Shown here: one piece after another, positions 1-11,107 of the stretch
Numbering within the stretch: position 1 is the first letter of the stretch
How the letters are laid out: the number at the start of each line of letters is the position of its first letter
Origin: Tardiphaga sp.
GTDB taxonomy: Bacteria; Pseudomonadota; Alphaproteobacteria; Rhizobiales; Xanthobacteraceae
NCBI RefSeq assembly: GCF_028290785.1
Contig: NZ_JAQGJD010000227.1
Location: forward strand, 1 to 64,000
Reading direction: 5' to 3'
DNA length: 64,000 bases
Notes under the pieces: generated by a model
Seen by the model: the letters and a program-made list of their open reading frames with translations, nothing else
The model's database searches: none
What the model was told of the DNA's origin: nothing
Position numbers and translations under genes: made by a program

Positions 1-758
1 GTCAGCGTGGTCACGCTCTCGGCGAAGCCGGGCAGTTGCGCCCCGAGCGTACGATCGGCATTGAGCACGAAGGATGCGCCGTCGAACACCAACTCGTCCT
101 GGCCGCCTACCTGGTTGAGATAGACCAGCGGCAGGTTGCTCTCCATCACGCGGGCGACCTGCACCGACAGGCGAAGGTCGTTCTTGTCGCGAGCATAGGG
201 CGAGCCGTTCGGCACGATCAGGATTTCCGCGCCGGTCTCAGCGAGGCATTCGACCACGTTCTCGTAGTCCTCGGATTCTTCCATCCAGGTGTCTTCGCAA
301 ATCGGCACGCCGATCCGCAGCCCGCGGATGGTCATCGGCCCGGATACCGGACCGCGGGCGAACACCCGCTTTTCGTCGAATACGCCGTAATTCGGCAGGT
401 TGACCTTGAAGCGGATCGCCGCGATGCGGCCTTCGTCGAGCAGCGCGCAGGCATTGTAGAGCTTGCCGCCATCGACCCAGGGCGAGCCGATCAACATGGC
501 CGGACCGCCGTCGGACGTCTCCCGCGCCAGTTCTTCGATAGCGGCGCGGCAGGCGGCCTGAAACGACGGTTTCAACACCAGGTCTTCCGGCGGATAGCCG
601 GCGATGAACAGTTCGGGCAGCACCACGAGCGATGCACCATCGGCTTTCGCCTGCGCGCGCGCGGCACGCGCCATGGTGGCGTTGCCGGCGATGTCGCCGA
701 CGGTTGGGTTGAGCTGGGCAAGCGTAAGGATGAAGCGCGCGGAATCTGTCATGGCCAT
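1..758 (-). CDS. nadE: Glutamine-dependent NAD+ synthetase, N-terminal nitrilase/amidase domain (partial at window edge)
   Basis: Minus-strand translation [26 protein letters not shown]...[14 protein letters not shown]...GVPICEDTW...NGSPYARDK matches the nitrilase-like amidase domain of NadE; runs off the left edge. Confidence 0.85.
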   Translation of the reverse strand, partial: MAMTDSARFILTLAQLNPTVGDIAGNATMARAARAQAKADGASLVVLPELFIAGYPPEDLVLKPSFQAACRAAIEELARETSDGGPAMLIGSPWVDGGKLYNACALLDEGRIAAIRFKVNLPNYGVFDEKRVFARGPVSGPMTIRGLRIGVPICEDTWMEESEDYENVVECLAETGAEILIVPNGSPYARDKNDLRLSVQVARVMESNLPLVYLNQVGGQDELVFDGASFVLNADRTLGAQLPGFAESVTTL

Positions 759-795
759 AGTTAAGCCCGCGGGCTCGCCTTTCGCAATTGCAGGA

Positions 796-1194
796 TCAGA
801 TCAGACCTATGCGTTCGCCGAGCGCAAACAGCCAGGTCAGCCCCGCGATCAGCAGCGCGACGCCGACGGCGGCCGACCCCATGTCCTTGACGGCGCCGAT
901 CTGCGGATCGTGATCGGTGGTGAGCCGGTCGGCGAGCTTCTCGATGGCAGTGTTGAGCAGTTCCACCGCAAGCAGCAACAGCACCACCGCCACCAGTTCG
1001 AGGCGGCGGGCGGCCGTCGTACCGATCAGGAAGCTGAGCGGCAGCGCGAGGAGCAGCGCGAACAGCTCCTCTCGAATGGCCTGTTCGGAACGGGTGGCGA
1101 AAGTCAGCCCGTTCCAGGTGTTGATCAGGGCCCGCCAGAGGCGCGTCAACTCAAAGGCCCGACGCGACCGGCATCGGCTCGGCTTTACCCGCAC
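796..1194 (-). CDS. dgkA: Diacylglycerol kinase (DgkA family)
   Basis: [21 protein letters not shown]...[13 protein letters not shown]...[12 protein letters not shown] typical DgkA signature. Confidence 0.85.
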   Translation of the reverse strand: MRVKPSRCRSRRAFELTRLWRALINTWNGLTFATRSEQAIREELFALLLALPLSFLIGTTAARRLELVAVVLLLLAVELLNTAIEKLADRLTTDHDPQIGAVKDMGSAAVGVALLIAGLTWLFALGERIGLI

Positions 1195-2539
1195 GCGACG
1201 TCTTCAGCAGCTCGGCGACCAGGAACGCCATGTCGATCGACTGCTCGGCGTTCAGGCGGGGATCGCAGACCGTGTGGTAACGGTCGTTGAGATCCTCGTC
1301 TGATATCGCACGTGCGCCGCCGGTGCATTCGGTGACGTTCTGTCCGGTCATCTCCAGATGCACGCCGCCGGCATGGGTGCCTTCGGCCTGATGGATGGTG
1401 AAGAACGACTTCACCTCGGACAGGATGCGATCGAACGGCCGGGTCTTGTAGCCGGAGTTCGAGGTGATGGTGTTGCCGTGCATTGGATCGCACGACCAAA
1501 CCACCGAACGACCTTCCCGCTGTACGGCGCGGATCAGGCCCGGCAGATGATCGCCGACCTTGTCGGCACCGAAGCGGTTGATCAGCGTCAGGCGGCCAGG
1601 CTCGTTATCGGGATTGAGCACGTCGATCAGCTTGATCAACTCGTCCGGCTTCAGCGACGGGCCGCACTTCAGGCCGATCGGGTTCTTGATCCCGCGGAAG
1701 TATTCGATATGGGCATGATCGAGCTGGCGGGTGCGGTCGCCGATCCAGATCATGTGGCCGGAGGTCGCGTACCAGTCGCCGGTCATCGAATCGACGCGGG
1801 TGAAGGCCTGCTCGTAGCCGAGCAGCAGCGCTTCGTGGCTGGTGTAGAAATCGGTCGAACGCAGCTCCGGATGGCTTTCCAGGTTGAGGCCGCAGGCGCG
1901 CATGAAGTTCAGCGCATCCGAAATGCGGTCGGCCAGTTCCTTGTAACGGCGCGACTGCTGCGAATCCTTCAGGAATCCGAGCATCCACTGGTGCACGCTG
2001 CCGAGATTGGCGAAGCCGCCGGTCGCGAACGCGCGCAGCAGATTCAGTGTCGCTGCGGACTGCCGGTAGGCGTCGAGCTGACGCTGCGGATCGGGCGTGC
2101 GCGATTCCGCCGTGAAGGCGATGTCGTTGACGATGTCGCCGCGGTAGCTCGGCAGTTCGATGCCATTGAGCTTCTCCATCGGCGAGGAGCGCGGCTTGGC
2201 GAACTGGCCGGCGATGCGGCCGACCTTCACCACCGGCACGGCGCCGGCATAGGTCAGCACCACCGACATCTGCAGGAAGGCGCGGAAGAAATCGCGGATG
2301 TTGTTGGCGCCGTGCTCGGCGAAGCTTTCGGCGCAATCACCGCCCTGCAGCAGGAAGGCCTCGCCGGCAGCGACGCGCGCCAGCGACTTCTTCAGGTTGC
2401 GGGCTTCGCCGGCGAACACCAGCGGCGGAAACGTCGCAAGCTGCGCCTCGACATCGCCGAGGGCCTTCAGGTCCGGATAGGCCGGCATCTGCTGCACAGG
2501 CTTGTTGCGCCAGCTATCGGGCGTCCACCGCTCGGACAT
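1151..2539 (-). CDS. Class II 3-deoxy-7-phosphoheptulonate (DAHP) synthase
   Basis: [23 protein letters not shown]...[11 protein letters not shown]...[10 protein letters not shown]...[18 protein letters not shown]. Confidence 0.95.
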   Translation of the reverse strand: MSERWTPDSWRNKPVQQMPAYPDLKALGDVEAQLATFPPLVFAGEARNLKKSLARVAAGEAFLLQGGDCAESFAEHGANNIRDFFRAFLQMSVVLTYAGAVPVVKVGRIAGQFAKPRSSPMEKLNGIELPSYRGDIVNDIAFTAESRTPDPQRQLDAYRQSAATLNLLRAFATGGFANLGSVHQWMLGFLKDSQQSRRYKELADRISDALNFMRACGLNLESHPELRSTDFYTSHEALLLGYEQAFTRVDSMTGDWYATSGHMIWIGDRTRQLDHAHIEYFRGIKNPIGLKCGPSLKPDELIKLIDVLNPDNEPGRLTLINRFGADKVGDHLPGLIRAVQREGRSVVWSCDPMHGNTITSNSGYKTRPFDRILSEVKSFFTIHQAEGTHAGGVHLEMTGQNVTECTGGARAISDEDLNDRYHTVCDPRLNAEQSIDMAFLVAELLKTSRAGKAEPMPVASGL

Positions 2540-2685
2540 CACAAAATCTCCTGAAAAACCGCGCCTCAAGGCAGGCTGCGGAGGCCGCGTTATACACAGG
2601 GTTGTGGCAGATCGCCAGTTGGAAATCTGCCTTTCGACACAAGCCCTTGCAGCCAAAGCCGAATTCGCATTTGCTGCATGTCATT

Positions 2686-3615
2686 ATGACGCAGAAGAAT
2701 TTCAAGGTGGCGGAGGCTACGCTGGACGACGTATTCGCCGACGACATCAGTTTCCCGGCCGCCGACGGCTTTGCGCTGGGCGCAACGCTGTATCTGCCGC
2801 GTGGGACCAGGACCCATGCGGTGCTGGTCAATTCTGCCACCGCGGCGCCGCGCAAGATCTACAGGGGCTTTGCCAGCTACCTCGCCGGCCGCGGCTGCGC
2901 GGTACTGACCTACGACTATCGCGGCACCGGCGACTCGCGGCCCAGATCGTCGATTAGCACCGGCCAGCGGAATTCCCTGATCGGCTTTAAAGCGTCGATG
3001 TCGGACTGGGCGGCGCTCGACGTCACCGCGGCGGTGGTCTGGATGCGCGAACGCTACACGGCGATGCCGCTGGCCTTTGTCGGCCACTCCTTCGGCGGCC
3101 AGGCGCTGGGGCTGATCCCGAACAATTCCGAAGTGGCGCGGGCGCTGCTGATCGCTGCCCAGGCCGGTACCTGGCGGCTAATGACCTCGCCGGAGCGCTA
3201 TCGCATCTATGCACTGCTGAAATTCATCGGCGTGCCGCTGACCCGGGCCGCGGGCTACACCCCCGGCAGGATCGGGCTCGGTCTCGATCTGCCCAAGGGC
3301 GTATTCCTCGAATGGGCGCAATGGGTGCTCAGGGATCGCTACTTTTTCGACGACGCCAGTCTGAGGTCGCTGTCGAACTTTCCGCGCTATCGCGGCGCGC
3401 TGCGGGCGCTAAGTTTTTCCGACGATCCGTGGGCGACGCTTGCTGCAGTCGAGATGCTGTGCGCGGGATTCACCTCGATCCGGCCGGATATCCACGCCAT
3501 CACGCCGGCTGAGGCCGGCGCGAGAAAGATCGGACACTTCGGCTTCTTCCGCCCCGAACATCGCGACACGCTGTGGCGCGGCGCCGCGGAATGGCTGCAG
3601 CGGGCGCCGGATTAG
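2686..3615 (+). CDS. Alpha/beta hydrolase
   Basis: GHSFGG nucleophile elbow, YDYRGTGDSRP motif; ORF 2602-3615 with likely start MTQKNF at 2686. Confidence 0.75.
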   Translation: MTQKNFKVAEATLDDVFADDISFPAADGFALGATLYLPRGTRTHAVLVNSATAAPRKIYRGFASYLAGRGCAVLTYDYRGTGDSRPRSSISTGQRNSLIGFKASMSDWAALDVTAAVVWMRERYTAMPLAFVGHSFGGQALGLIPNNSEVARALLIAAQAGTWRLMTSPERYRIYALLKFIGVPLTRAAGYTPGRIGLGLDLPKGVFLEWAQWVLRDRYFFDDASLRSLSNFPRYRGALRALSFSDDPWATLAAVEMLCAGFTSIRPDIHAITPAEAGARKIGHFGFFRPEHRDTLWRGAAEWLQRAPD

Positions 3616-5001
3616 CTACTCCGCGGCCTCGCGGACGTAACGCGCGGTCGGCGTGCGCATCGTCACAAGTTCCTCGGCCGCACTTGGATGCACGGCGATG
3701 GTGGCGTCGAAATCGGACTTGGTGGCCTTCATCTTCACGCAAATGCCAAGCACCTGGATCAGTTCGGCCGCCTCATGTCCAACCACATGACAGCCCACCA
3801 CGATGTCCGTGCTAGCATCGACGATCAGTTTCATCAGCACCCGGCTGTCGCTGCCGGACAATGTCGCCTTGATCGGCTTGAAATCGGTCTTGTAGACATC
3901 GACATGGCTGAACGCCGCGCGAGCTTCCGCTTCCGTCATGCCGACGGTGCCGACTTCGGGCTGCGTAAAGACGGCGGTCGGGATGTTGCTGTGATCGACC
4001 TTGACCGGCCGCTTGCCGAATACGGTATCGGCGAAGGCGTGCCCCTCGCGGATCGCCACCGGTGTCAGGTTGATGTGGTTGGTCACGTCGCCGACCGCAT
4101 AGATATGCGGCACATTGGTCTGCGAGAATTCATTGACCGCGATGCCGCCATGGGCGTGCTTGACGTTGACCCCGGCCTTGTCGAGGCCGAGGTTGACGAC
4201 GTTGGGATGGCGACCGATCGCGAACATCACCTGGTCCGCGGCGATGCTCGAGCCGTTCGACAGATGCGCCGTGAAATCATGACCGTGCTTGTCGATCTTG
4301 TTGACCGTGCAGCCGGTGAGGATAGTGATCCCCTGCTTCTCCATCTCTTTGCGCACATGCGCCCGCACGTCCTCGTCGAAGCCGCGCAGGATGTTGTCAC
4401 CGCGATAAACCACGGTCACGTCGGAGCCGAAGCCGGCAAAGATGCAGGCGAATTCCAGCGCGATGTAGCCGCCGCCCTGGATCACGATCCGCTTCGGCAA
4501 CTGCGGCAGATGGAACACCTCATTGGACGAAATGACGTGCTCGATACCCGGAAAAGCGGGCCCGTGGTTGGGCGCGCCGCCGGTAGCGATCAGCACATAT
4601 TTGGCGGTCACCGTCTCGCCGGTCGATAGCCGCAGCGTATGCGGATCCTCGAATACGGCGCGGGCTTTTACAATGTTGGCGCCAGACTTCTCGACATTGG
4701 CGGTATAAATGCCCTCAAGCCGGGCGATTTCCCTGTCCTTGTTGGCAATGAAGGTCGGCCAGTCGAAGGTCGCAGATGGAATCGTCCAGCCGAAGCCGGC
4801 GGCATCCTCGATGTCGCGATGGATGTGCGAGGCATAGACCATCAGCTTCTTCGGCACGCAGCCGCGGATTACGCAGGTGCCACCGAAGCGATACTCCTCG
4901 GCGATCATCACCCTGGCGCCGTAGCCCGCGGCGATCCGCGCGGCGCGCACGCCGCCCGAACCACCTCCAATCACGAACAGATCGACGTCGAAGTCAGCCA
5001 T
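3616..5001 (-). CDS. gor: Glutathione-disulfide reductase
   Basis: GGGSGGVRAARIAAGYGA, GGTCVIRGCVPKKLMVYAS redox-active disulfide, C-terminal HPSAAEELVTMR. Confidence 0.93.
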   Translation of the reverse strand: MADFDVDLFVIGGGSGGVRAARIAAGYGARVMIAEEYRFGGTCVIRGCVPKKLMVYASHIHRDIEDAAGFGWTIPSATFDWPTFIANKDREIARLEGIYTANVEKSGANIVKARAVFEDPHTLRLSTGETVTAKYVLIATGGAPNHGPAFPGIEHVISSNEVFHLPQLPKRIVIQGGGYIALEFACIFAGFGSDVTVVYRGDNILRGFDEDVRAHVRKEMEKQGITILTGCTVNKIDKHGHDFTAHLSNGSSIAADQVMFAIGRHPNVVNLGLDKAGVNVKHAHGGIAVNEFSQTNVPHIYAVGDVTNHINLTPVAIREGHAFADTVFGKRPVKVDHSNIPTAVFTQPEVGTVGMTEAEARAAFSHVDVYKTDFKPIKATLSGSDSRVLMKLIVDASTDIVVGCHVVGHEAAELIQVLGICVKMKATKSDFDATIAVHPSAAEELVTMRTPTARYVREAAE

Positions 5002-5041
5002 GTCTCGCCCCGAGCACCGGAGTGCTTTCTGGAGATAACTA

Positions 5042-5578
5042 CTAGATCTCTTTGCCGCGCTTGCGCATCTCGGCGCGGAACTGGCCGTTGACTTCTTCCG
5101 AGAACGACTGCGCCCACTGCTGCATATAGTTCATGCTCGCGGAAATCGACTGGGGCTCCTGCGCCAACAGCTTCTGGCCGAGCGGCGACTTGTAGAACGT
5201 CGCGAGGTCCTTCAATTCCGGCTCGGTGAAGTCACTGGCGTAGATCCGCGCCATCTGCTCGCCGATTTCCTTGTCGCGGCCGGCCATCGCCTGCGCCACG
5301 ATCAGGGCGACCTCGTTGAGGTCCTTCTGGTAGTTCAGGTTGCTCTGCAGCAGCGAATCCTTGACGCGCCCGACCATGTTGGGAATGGCATTGGCATACA
5401 TCGCGCTGGCGTTCTTCATCGCCAGGATTTCCTTGGCGTAACCGATCGCCGCCGGCGACGCGGGCTTGATCGGACGGCTCTGTGCCTGCGGGTTTTGCTG
5501 GGCCGTGGCCGGCAGCGCGGAGATGGCCACCCCGAACGCAAGTCCGGCGGCCAGCAGCAGGTTGGAACGAATGGTCAT
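5042..5578 (-). CDS. DUF2059 domain-containing secreted protein
   Basis: Signal peptide MTIRSNLLLAAGLAFGVAISALPATAQ followed by DUF2059-like ARIYASDFTEPELKDLATFYKSPLGQKLL. Confidence 0.8.
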   Translation of the reverse strand: MTIRSNLLLAAGLAFGVAISALPATAQQNPQAQSRPIKPASPAAIGYAKEILAMKNASAMYANAIPNMVGRVKDSLLQSNLNYQKDLNEVALIVAQAMAGRDKEIGEQMARIYASDFTEPELKDLATFYKSPLGQKLLAQEPQSISASMNYMQQWAQSFSEEVNGQFRAEMRKRGKEI

Positions 5579-5600
5579 CTGATTCTCCGTGGTTGCGGCA

Positions 5601-6302
5601 TTAGGGCCGCTCAAAAACGCGAATACCTTCAGAGCCTGCTAGCATCGCCATGCTCGCAAGACCAATGAATAGCCCGTGCTCGACCACGCCCGGGATCGGG
5701 TTGAGCAACCCGGCGAGCCGCGGCACGTCGGTGATCTGCCCTAGATGGGCGTCGAGGATCCAGTGACCGCCATCGGTGACAAAAGCATGGCCGTCGCGGT
5801 CGCTGCGTACCTTCAACTCACCCGACAGACCACATTGTTCGAAGGCCCCGACGATGGCCCGCCGCGTCGCCGAGAGGCCGAACGGGATCACTTCCACTGG
5901 CAGCGGGAAACGACCCAGGGTCGGCACCCATTTGCTATCGTCGGCGATCACGATCATGCGGTCAGAAGCGGCCGCGACAATCTTTTCGCGCAGCAGCGCG
6001 CCGCCGCCGCCCTTGATCAGGTTCAGCGCGGCGTCGATCTCGTCGGCCCCGTCAACGGTCAGATCGAGCCGATCGATCTCGTCCAGAGTGGTCAGCGGGA
6101 CGCCACAGCGCACCGCGTCGGCTCGCGTCGCCTCCGACGTCGGCACCCCGATCACCTTGAGGCCGGCCTTGACCCGCTCGCCCAGCAGTTCGACGAAATG
6201 TTTGGCCGTCGATCCGGTGCCGAGTCCCAGCCTCATACCGTCTTGGACGTGCTCGAGCGCCTGCGCGGCGGCCTGCCGTTTCAGTTCGTCCATGGTCATG
6301 AC
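5601..6302 (-). CDS. rpiA: Ribose-5-phosphate isomerase A
   Basis: [46 protein letters not shown]. Confidence 0.95.
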   Translation of the reverse strand, partial: VMTMDELKRQAAAQALEHVQDGMRLGLGTGSTAKHFVELLGERVKAGLKVIGVPTSEATRADAVRCGVPLTTLDEIDRLDLTVDGADEIDAALNLIKGGGGALLREKIVAAASDRMIVIADDSKWVPTLGRFPLPVEVIPFGLSATRRAIVGAFEQCGLSGELKVRSDRDGHAFVTDGGHWILDAHLGQITDVPRLAGLLNPIPGVVEHGLFIGLASMAMLAGSEGIRVFERP

Positions 6303-6474
6303 GGGCGGAGTCCTTGAATTCAAGTCGGGTCCCGCGGGCGGGCTCTGTCGGCTTATCTAGCGACGTTTGGCCGGAAGGAACAGGGTCAACCGCGAGCTTT
6401 CCCCGCCAGAGCCAGCCGGTGCCAGTTCGTCCTGCCCCTTGCACCTTCGGCGCGAGGCCGGTAGCGATCGAGGC

Positions 6475-7158
6475 ATGACCGATTTTCCCCTTGTTGTATT
6501 TGATCTCGACGGCACGCTTGTCGATACCGCGCCCGACCTGATCAGCGCGCTGAACTGGGTACTGGCCCGCGAGGGCCTGCCGCCGGTGCCGCTGGCATCC
6601 GCCCGCAAAATGATCGGCCAGGGCGCCCGGCGCCTGATCGAGCGCGGGCTGGAGCTGGAAGGCCGCGAGATGAGCATGGCGGACGTCACCCGCCTGACCA
6701 CGGATTTCATCGATCACTATGCCGCCCATATCGCCGACGCGTCGGAGCCGTTCGACGGCCTAATCGCGGCACTCGATAACCTCGAAGCCAGCGGCTACCG
6801 CTTCGCGGTGTGCACCAACAAGCTGGAATGGCTGTCGCAACTGCTGCTCGACCGGCTCGGCCTGACGCCGCGCTTTCAGGCGATCTGCGGCGCCGACACC
6901 TTTGGGGTGTCCAAGCCGGATCCCGTGATTCTGCAGCAGACCGTGGCCCGCGCGGGCGGACGGATGTCGGCCGTGGTCATGGTTGGCGATGCCGGCCCGG
7001 ATATCGGCGTGGCGCGGCGTGCCGGGATACCGGTGATAGGCGTCGAATTCGGCTACACCGAAGTCCCGATCGCCGACCTCAAGCCCGACCTGCTGATCGG
7101 ACATTTCCGCGATCTGCCGGACGCTATCGCCCGCCTGCTGCCCAGTGCACCTCAGTAA
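6475..7158 (+). CDS. gph: Phosphoglycolate phosphatase-like HAD hydrolase
   Basis: VVFDLDGTLVDTAPDL...GVSKPDPVILQQT...MVGDAGPDIGVARRAGIPVIGV. Confidence 0.88.
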   Translation: MTDFPLVVFDLDGTLVDTAPDLISALNWVLAREGLPPVPLASARKMIGQGARRLIERGLELEGREMSMADVTRLTTDFIDHYAAHIADASEPFDGLIAALDNLEASGYRFAVCTNKLEWLSQLLLDRLGLTPRFQAICGADTFGVSKPDPVILQQTVARAGGRMSAVVMVGDAGPDIGVARRAGIPVIGVEFGYTEVPIADLKPDLLIGHFRDLPDAIARLLPSAPQ

Positions 7159-7308
7159 GTGCCTGATCGAAAAGGTGATTTCAAAGCTGCTCGCGACCGA
7201 GTTAACCATCAATTAACTATGCAGGGCCCGGTGGTTGCGCGGAATTGACGACACTTCTATGGTTGTCGGTGGGGACTGCGGCCAGCCGCGAAAAGTGACG
7301 GATATACT

Positions 7309-7752
7309 ATGCGTAGAGTAATTGTGTTGATGGCCGCCGGCCTGAGCTTGGCAGGCTGTGCCTCGTTCTCGATGGATTCCTTCAAATCGGCGCCCACGCC
7401 GGTCACTGTGCAGTTCGATTCGATTCCGCCAGGCGCGGACGTCGTGACCTCGACCGGCCCAGGCTGCAAGACGCCCTGCTCTATCCCCCTCGCAACCGAA
7501 ACCGGCTTCAGCGCCACCTTCAGCCTGGCCAAGTTCCAGCCGATGACGGTTCCGGTGACCGTGACCAGGACCGGCGGCGAACTGCTCAGTGCCGCGACCA
7601 TCACGGTCGAGCCCAGCCCTGTCGTGGCGGAACTGCAGCCGCTGGTGCCGTCGCGGCGCGGCGCGCGCAAGACGGCCCGAAAGCGTGCGTCCGCCGCCGC
7701 TCCGGCTGCAGAGGCTCCGGCAACCACGCCGTTCCCGGCGCCCGCTCGCTAA
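7309..7752 (+). CDS. PEGA-like lipoprotein
   Basis: Lipobox LSLAGCAS; PEGA-like VQFDSIPPGADVVTSTGPGCKTPCSIPL. Confidence 0.65.
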   Translation: MRRVIVLMAAGLSLAGCASFSMDSFKSAPTPVTVQFDSIPPGADVVTSTGPGCKTPCSIPLATETGFSATFSLAKFQPMTVPVTVTRTGGELLSAATITVEPSPVVAELQPLVPSRRGARKTARKRASAAAPAAEAPATTPFPAPAR

Positions 7753-7872
7753 CTCAGCGCCATCGCGACACCCCGGCACGATTGTGCCGACGGCGTTGCG
7801 TGACTACATTGGGTGCGCGGCAGGAGTGCCGCGCGAGACCACGGTGTTGTCCGTAACGACAAGGCGTCCTGA

Positions 7873-8904
7873 ATGACCGTCTCCGAATTGAGTCCTGCCC
7901 TGATCTCGCCTGCCATGATCGATCCGTTCGGCCGGACGATCAACTATTTGCGGGTCTCGGTCACCGATCGCTGCGACCTGCGTTGCTTCTATTGCATGTC
8001 CGAGGACATGACCTTCCTGCCCAAAGCCGACCTGCTGACGCTGGAAGAACTCGACCGGCTGTGCTCGACCTTCATCGCCAAGGGCGTGACGAAACTACGC
8101 CTTACCGGCGGCGAGCCGCTGGTGCGCCGCAATGTGATGTCGCTGGTGCGCTCGCTGTCGCGCCACCTCAAGACCGGCGCGCTGCATGAGCTGACATTGA
8201 CCACCAACGGTTCGTTGCTGGCGAAGTATGCCCAGGAGCTGGCCGATTGCGGCGTGCGCCGCATCAACGTCTCGATGGACACGCTGGACGCCACAAAATT
8301 CCGCGCCATCACCCGCTGGGGCGACCTCAACAAGGTGCTGGAGGGAATAGAGGCGGCACGCGCCGCAGGCCTCGCGGTGAAGATCAACGCGGTGGCGCTG
8401 AAAGGCCTGAACGAGGACGAGATCCCCGAACTGATGCAGTGGGCGCACGGCAAGGATATGGCGCTGACGCTGATCGAGGTGATGCCGATGGGCGATATCG
8501 GCGAAGGCCGCATCGACCAGTACGTCCCGCTGTCGCTGCTGCGCGCCCGCCTTGCAACCAGATACACGCTGACCGACCTGCCCGACGATACCGGCGGTCC
8601 GGCGCGCTATGTCCGGGTCGGCGAGACCGGCGGCAAGCTCGGCTTCATCACGCCGATGACCCATAATTTTTGCGAGTCCTGCAACCGCGTTCGCATCACC
8701 TGCACCGGCACGATCCACACCTGCCTCGGTCATGAGGATGCCTCCGACCTGCGCAGGCCGCTGCGCGCCTCCCCCGACAACGACCTGCTCAATGCCACCA
8801 TCGATCGCGCCATCGGCCTGAAGCCGAAGGGCCACGACTTCATCATCGACCGCCGGCACAACCGACCGAGCGTCAGCCGCCACATGAGCGTCACCGGCGG
8901 ATAA
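7873..8904 (+). CDS. moaA: GTP 3',8-cyclase MoaA (radical SAM)
   Basis: [20 protein letters not shown] (CxxxCxxC), [13 protein letters not shown]-terminal [21 protein letters not shown]. Confidence 0.96.
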   Translation: MTVSELSPALISPAMIDPFGRTINYLRVSVTDRCDLRCFYCMSEDMTFLPKADLLTLEELDRLCSTFIAKGVTKLRLTGGEPLVRRNVMSLVRSLSRHLKTGALHELTLTTNGSLLAKYAQELADCGVRRINVSMDTLDATKFRAITRWGDLNKVLEGIEAARAAGLAVKINAVALKGLNEDEIPELMQWAHGKDMALTLIEVMPMGDIGEGRIDQYVPLSLLRARLATRYTLTDLPDDTGGPARYVRVGETGGKLGFITPMTHNFCESCNRVRITCTGTIHTCLGHEDASDLRRPLRASPDNDLLNATIDRAIGLKPKGHDFIIDRRHNRPSVSRHMSVTGG

Positions 8905-9088
8905 TGCCGCGCCGGCGGTCTTCAACGGCTAGTCGTTCCCCACCCTATCCCTGCGTCAAACTGTCAAATTACCAATTGACGCCGGCTTGGCACGCTGAAA
9001 TGGTGCCGCCGCATCACGTGGCGCAGCGTAAAAAGCTGCCCTTTCTCAGTGAGAAAGCGGGTGCAGGGACGGGTTCAAGGGGACAGCG

Positions 9089-9625
9089 GTGGACGTACTC
9101 AAAATCACGCGCGTGATCGACAGCTTGAGCGATGCCTTCGGCTTCATCGCCAAATGGCTGGTGCTGCTCGCCTGTCTCATCAGTGCCGGCAACGCCACCG
9201 TCCGTTATCTGTTCAACTACAGTTCGAACGGCTGGCTCGAGATCCAGTGGTACATGTTCGCGGGGATCGTGTTTCTCGGCGCCGCGCAAACGCTGCGGCT
9301 GAACGAGCATGTGCGCGTCGACCTGGTCTATTCAGCGGTGTCGGATCGCGCCCGGCTGTGGATCGACATCGTCGGCATCATCCTTTTCCTGACCCCCGCG
9401 ATGGCTTTCCTGCTGTATTTGACCACCCCATTCTTCCTCAATTCGTGGCGGCTGCAGGAGACATCGAGCAATGCCGGCGGTCTGATTTTGTGGCCGGTCA
9501 AGATGATCTTGCCGCTCGGCTTCATGCTGCTGCTGCTGCAGGGTCTCGCCGAACTCGCCAAGCGCATCGCAGCCCTCGCCGGCGTGGTCAAACTCGACAC
9601 TCATTACGAAGCGCCGCTGCAATAG
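9089..9625 (+). CDS. TRAP transporter small permease subunit (DctQ-like)
   Basis: Four hydrophobic segments; GWLEIQWYMFAGIVFLGAAQTLRLNEHVRVDL; directly upstream of DctM-like gene. Confidence 0.88.
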   Translation: MDVLKITRVIDSLSDAFGFIAKWLVLLACLISAGNATVRYLFNYSSNGWLEIQWYMFAGIVFLGAAQTLRLNEHVRVDLVYSAVSDRARLWIDIVGIILFLTPAMAFLLYLTTPFFLNSWRLQETSSNAGGLILWPVKMILPLGFMLLLLQGLAELAKRIAALAGVVKLDTHYEAPLQ

Positions 9626-9686
9626 CGGCGTTTTCTTTTCAGCCAGACAATTTCGACCCGGATAATTCTACAGTCAGGACCGCACG

Positions 9687-11093
9687 ATGTTTTCCTATGG
9701 CGTGATGCCCCCGCTGATGTTCGGCACCATGATCTGTTTCATGCTGATCGGATTTCCGGTTGCGTTCTCTCTCGCCGCGGTCGGGCTGTTTTTCGGCGTC
9801 GTCGGCATCCTCACCGGGCATTTCGATCCGTCGTTCCTGCAGGCGTTGCCGTTCCGGTTCTACGGCACCATCTCCAACGACCTGCTGCTGTCGATTCCGT
9901 TCTTCACGTTCATGGGCGCTATTCTCGAGCGCTGCGGTCTTGCTGAAGACCTGCTCGAAGGCACCGGCCAGCTATTTGGCAAGGTACCGGGCGGCCTCGC
10001 TTACGCCGTCATCATCGTCGGCGCCATCCTCGGCGCCATTACCGGCACGGTTGCGGCCTCCGTGATCGCCATGGGCGTGATCTCGCTGCCGATCATGATT
10101 CGCTATGGCTACGACATGCGGCTGGCGACCGGCGTGATCGCCGCATCGGGCACCATCACGCAGTTGATCCCGCCGTCGCTGGTGCTGATCGTGCTGGCCG
10201 ACCAGCTCGGCCGCTCGGTCGGCGACATGTATCTTGGCGCCATCGGCCCCTCGATCCTGCAGGTCGCGATCTTCATTCTCTACATCGTGTTCCTGTCGAT
10301 CATGCGGCCCAACGCGATGCCGCCATTGCCGGCGGATGTCCGCGAGCCGTTAAACTGGAAGCTGGTCAGCCGCGTGCTGTGGGGCATGATCCCGTCCATC
10401 GTGCTGATCTTCCTGGTGCTCGGCACGATCGGCATGGGCCTCGCCACGCCAACGGAAGCAGGCGCCATGGGCGCCGTCGGTGCCATGGTGCTGGCCGCGC
10501 TTCACAAGCGCCTGACCTGGCCGCTGGTGGAACAGGCCATGACATCGACCATGCGCCTGACCTCGATGGTGGTGTTCATCCTGATCGGCTCGACCTGCTT
10601 CAGCCTGGTATTTCAGGGCATGGACGGTGCGCGCTGGATCGAGCACCTGCTGACCGGCTTGCCCGGCGGCGCGCTCGGCTTCCTGATCTTCGTCAATATC
10701 TTCGTGTTCTTCCTGGCGTTCTTCCTCGACTTCTTCGAGATCGCCTTCATCATTATCCCCCTGCTCGCCCCCGTGGCCAGCAAGCTCGGCATCGACCTGG
10801 TGTGGTTCGGTGTGCTGCTGTGCGTCAACATGCAGACCTCGTTCATGCACCCGCCATTCGGCTTCGCGCTGTTCTACCTGCGCGGCATCGCGCCGCCGGA
10901 AGTGAAGAGCTCGGACATCTACTGGGGCGCCATGCCCTGGGTGTTCATGCAGATCATCCTGGTGGTGATCGTGATCTGGTGGCCCGGTCTCGTCACCTAC
11001 TGGATCGACAACAGCGTCCTCGATACCACCAACGTCAAGATCGACATCCCGCAGATCGAGATGCCGAAACTGGACTTCGGGCCGTCGAAGTAA
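9687..11093 (+). CDS. TRAP transporter large permease subunit (DctM-like)
   Basis: Multi-TM; AASGTITQLIPPSLVLIVLADQLGRSVGDMYLGAIGPS; TPTEAGAMGAVGAM. Confidence 0.93.
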   Translation: MFSYGVMPPLMFGTMICFMLIGFPVAFSLAAVGLFFGVVGILTGHFDPSFLQALPFRFYGTISNDLLLSIPFFTFMGAILERCGLAEDLLEGTGQLFGKVPGGLAYAVIIVGAILGAITGTVAASVIAMGVISLPIMIRYGYDMRLATGVIAASGTITQLIPPSLVLIVLADQLGRSVGDMYLGAIGPSILQVAIFILYIVFLSIMRPNAMPPLPADVREPLNWKLVSRVLWGMIPSIVLIFLVLGTIGMGLATPTEAGAMGAVGAMVLAALHKRLTWPLVEQAMTSTMRLTSMVVFILIGSTCFSLVFQGMDGARWIEHLLTGLPGGALGFLIFVNIFVFFLAFFLDFFEIAFIIIPLLAPVASKLGIDLVWFGVLLCVNMQTSFMHPPFGFALFYLRGIAPPEVKSSDIYWGAMPWVFMQIILVVIVIWWPGLVTYWIDNSVLDTTNVKIDIPQIEMPKLDFGPSK

Positions 11094-11107
11094 AACGAGG
11101 CGCAAGC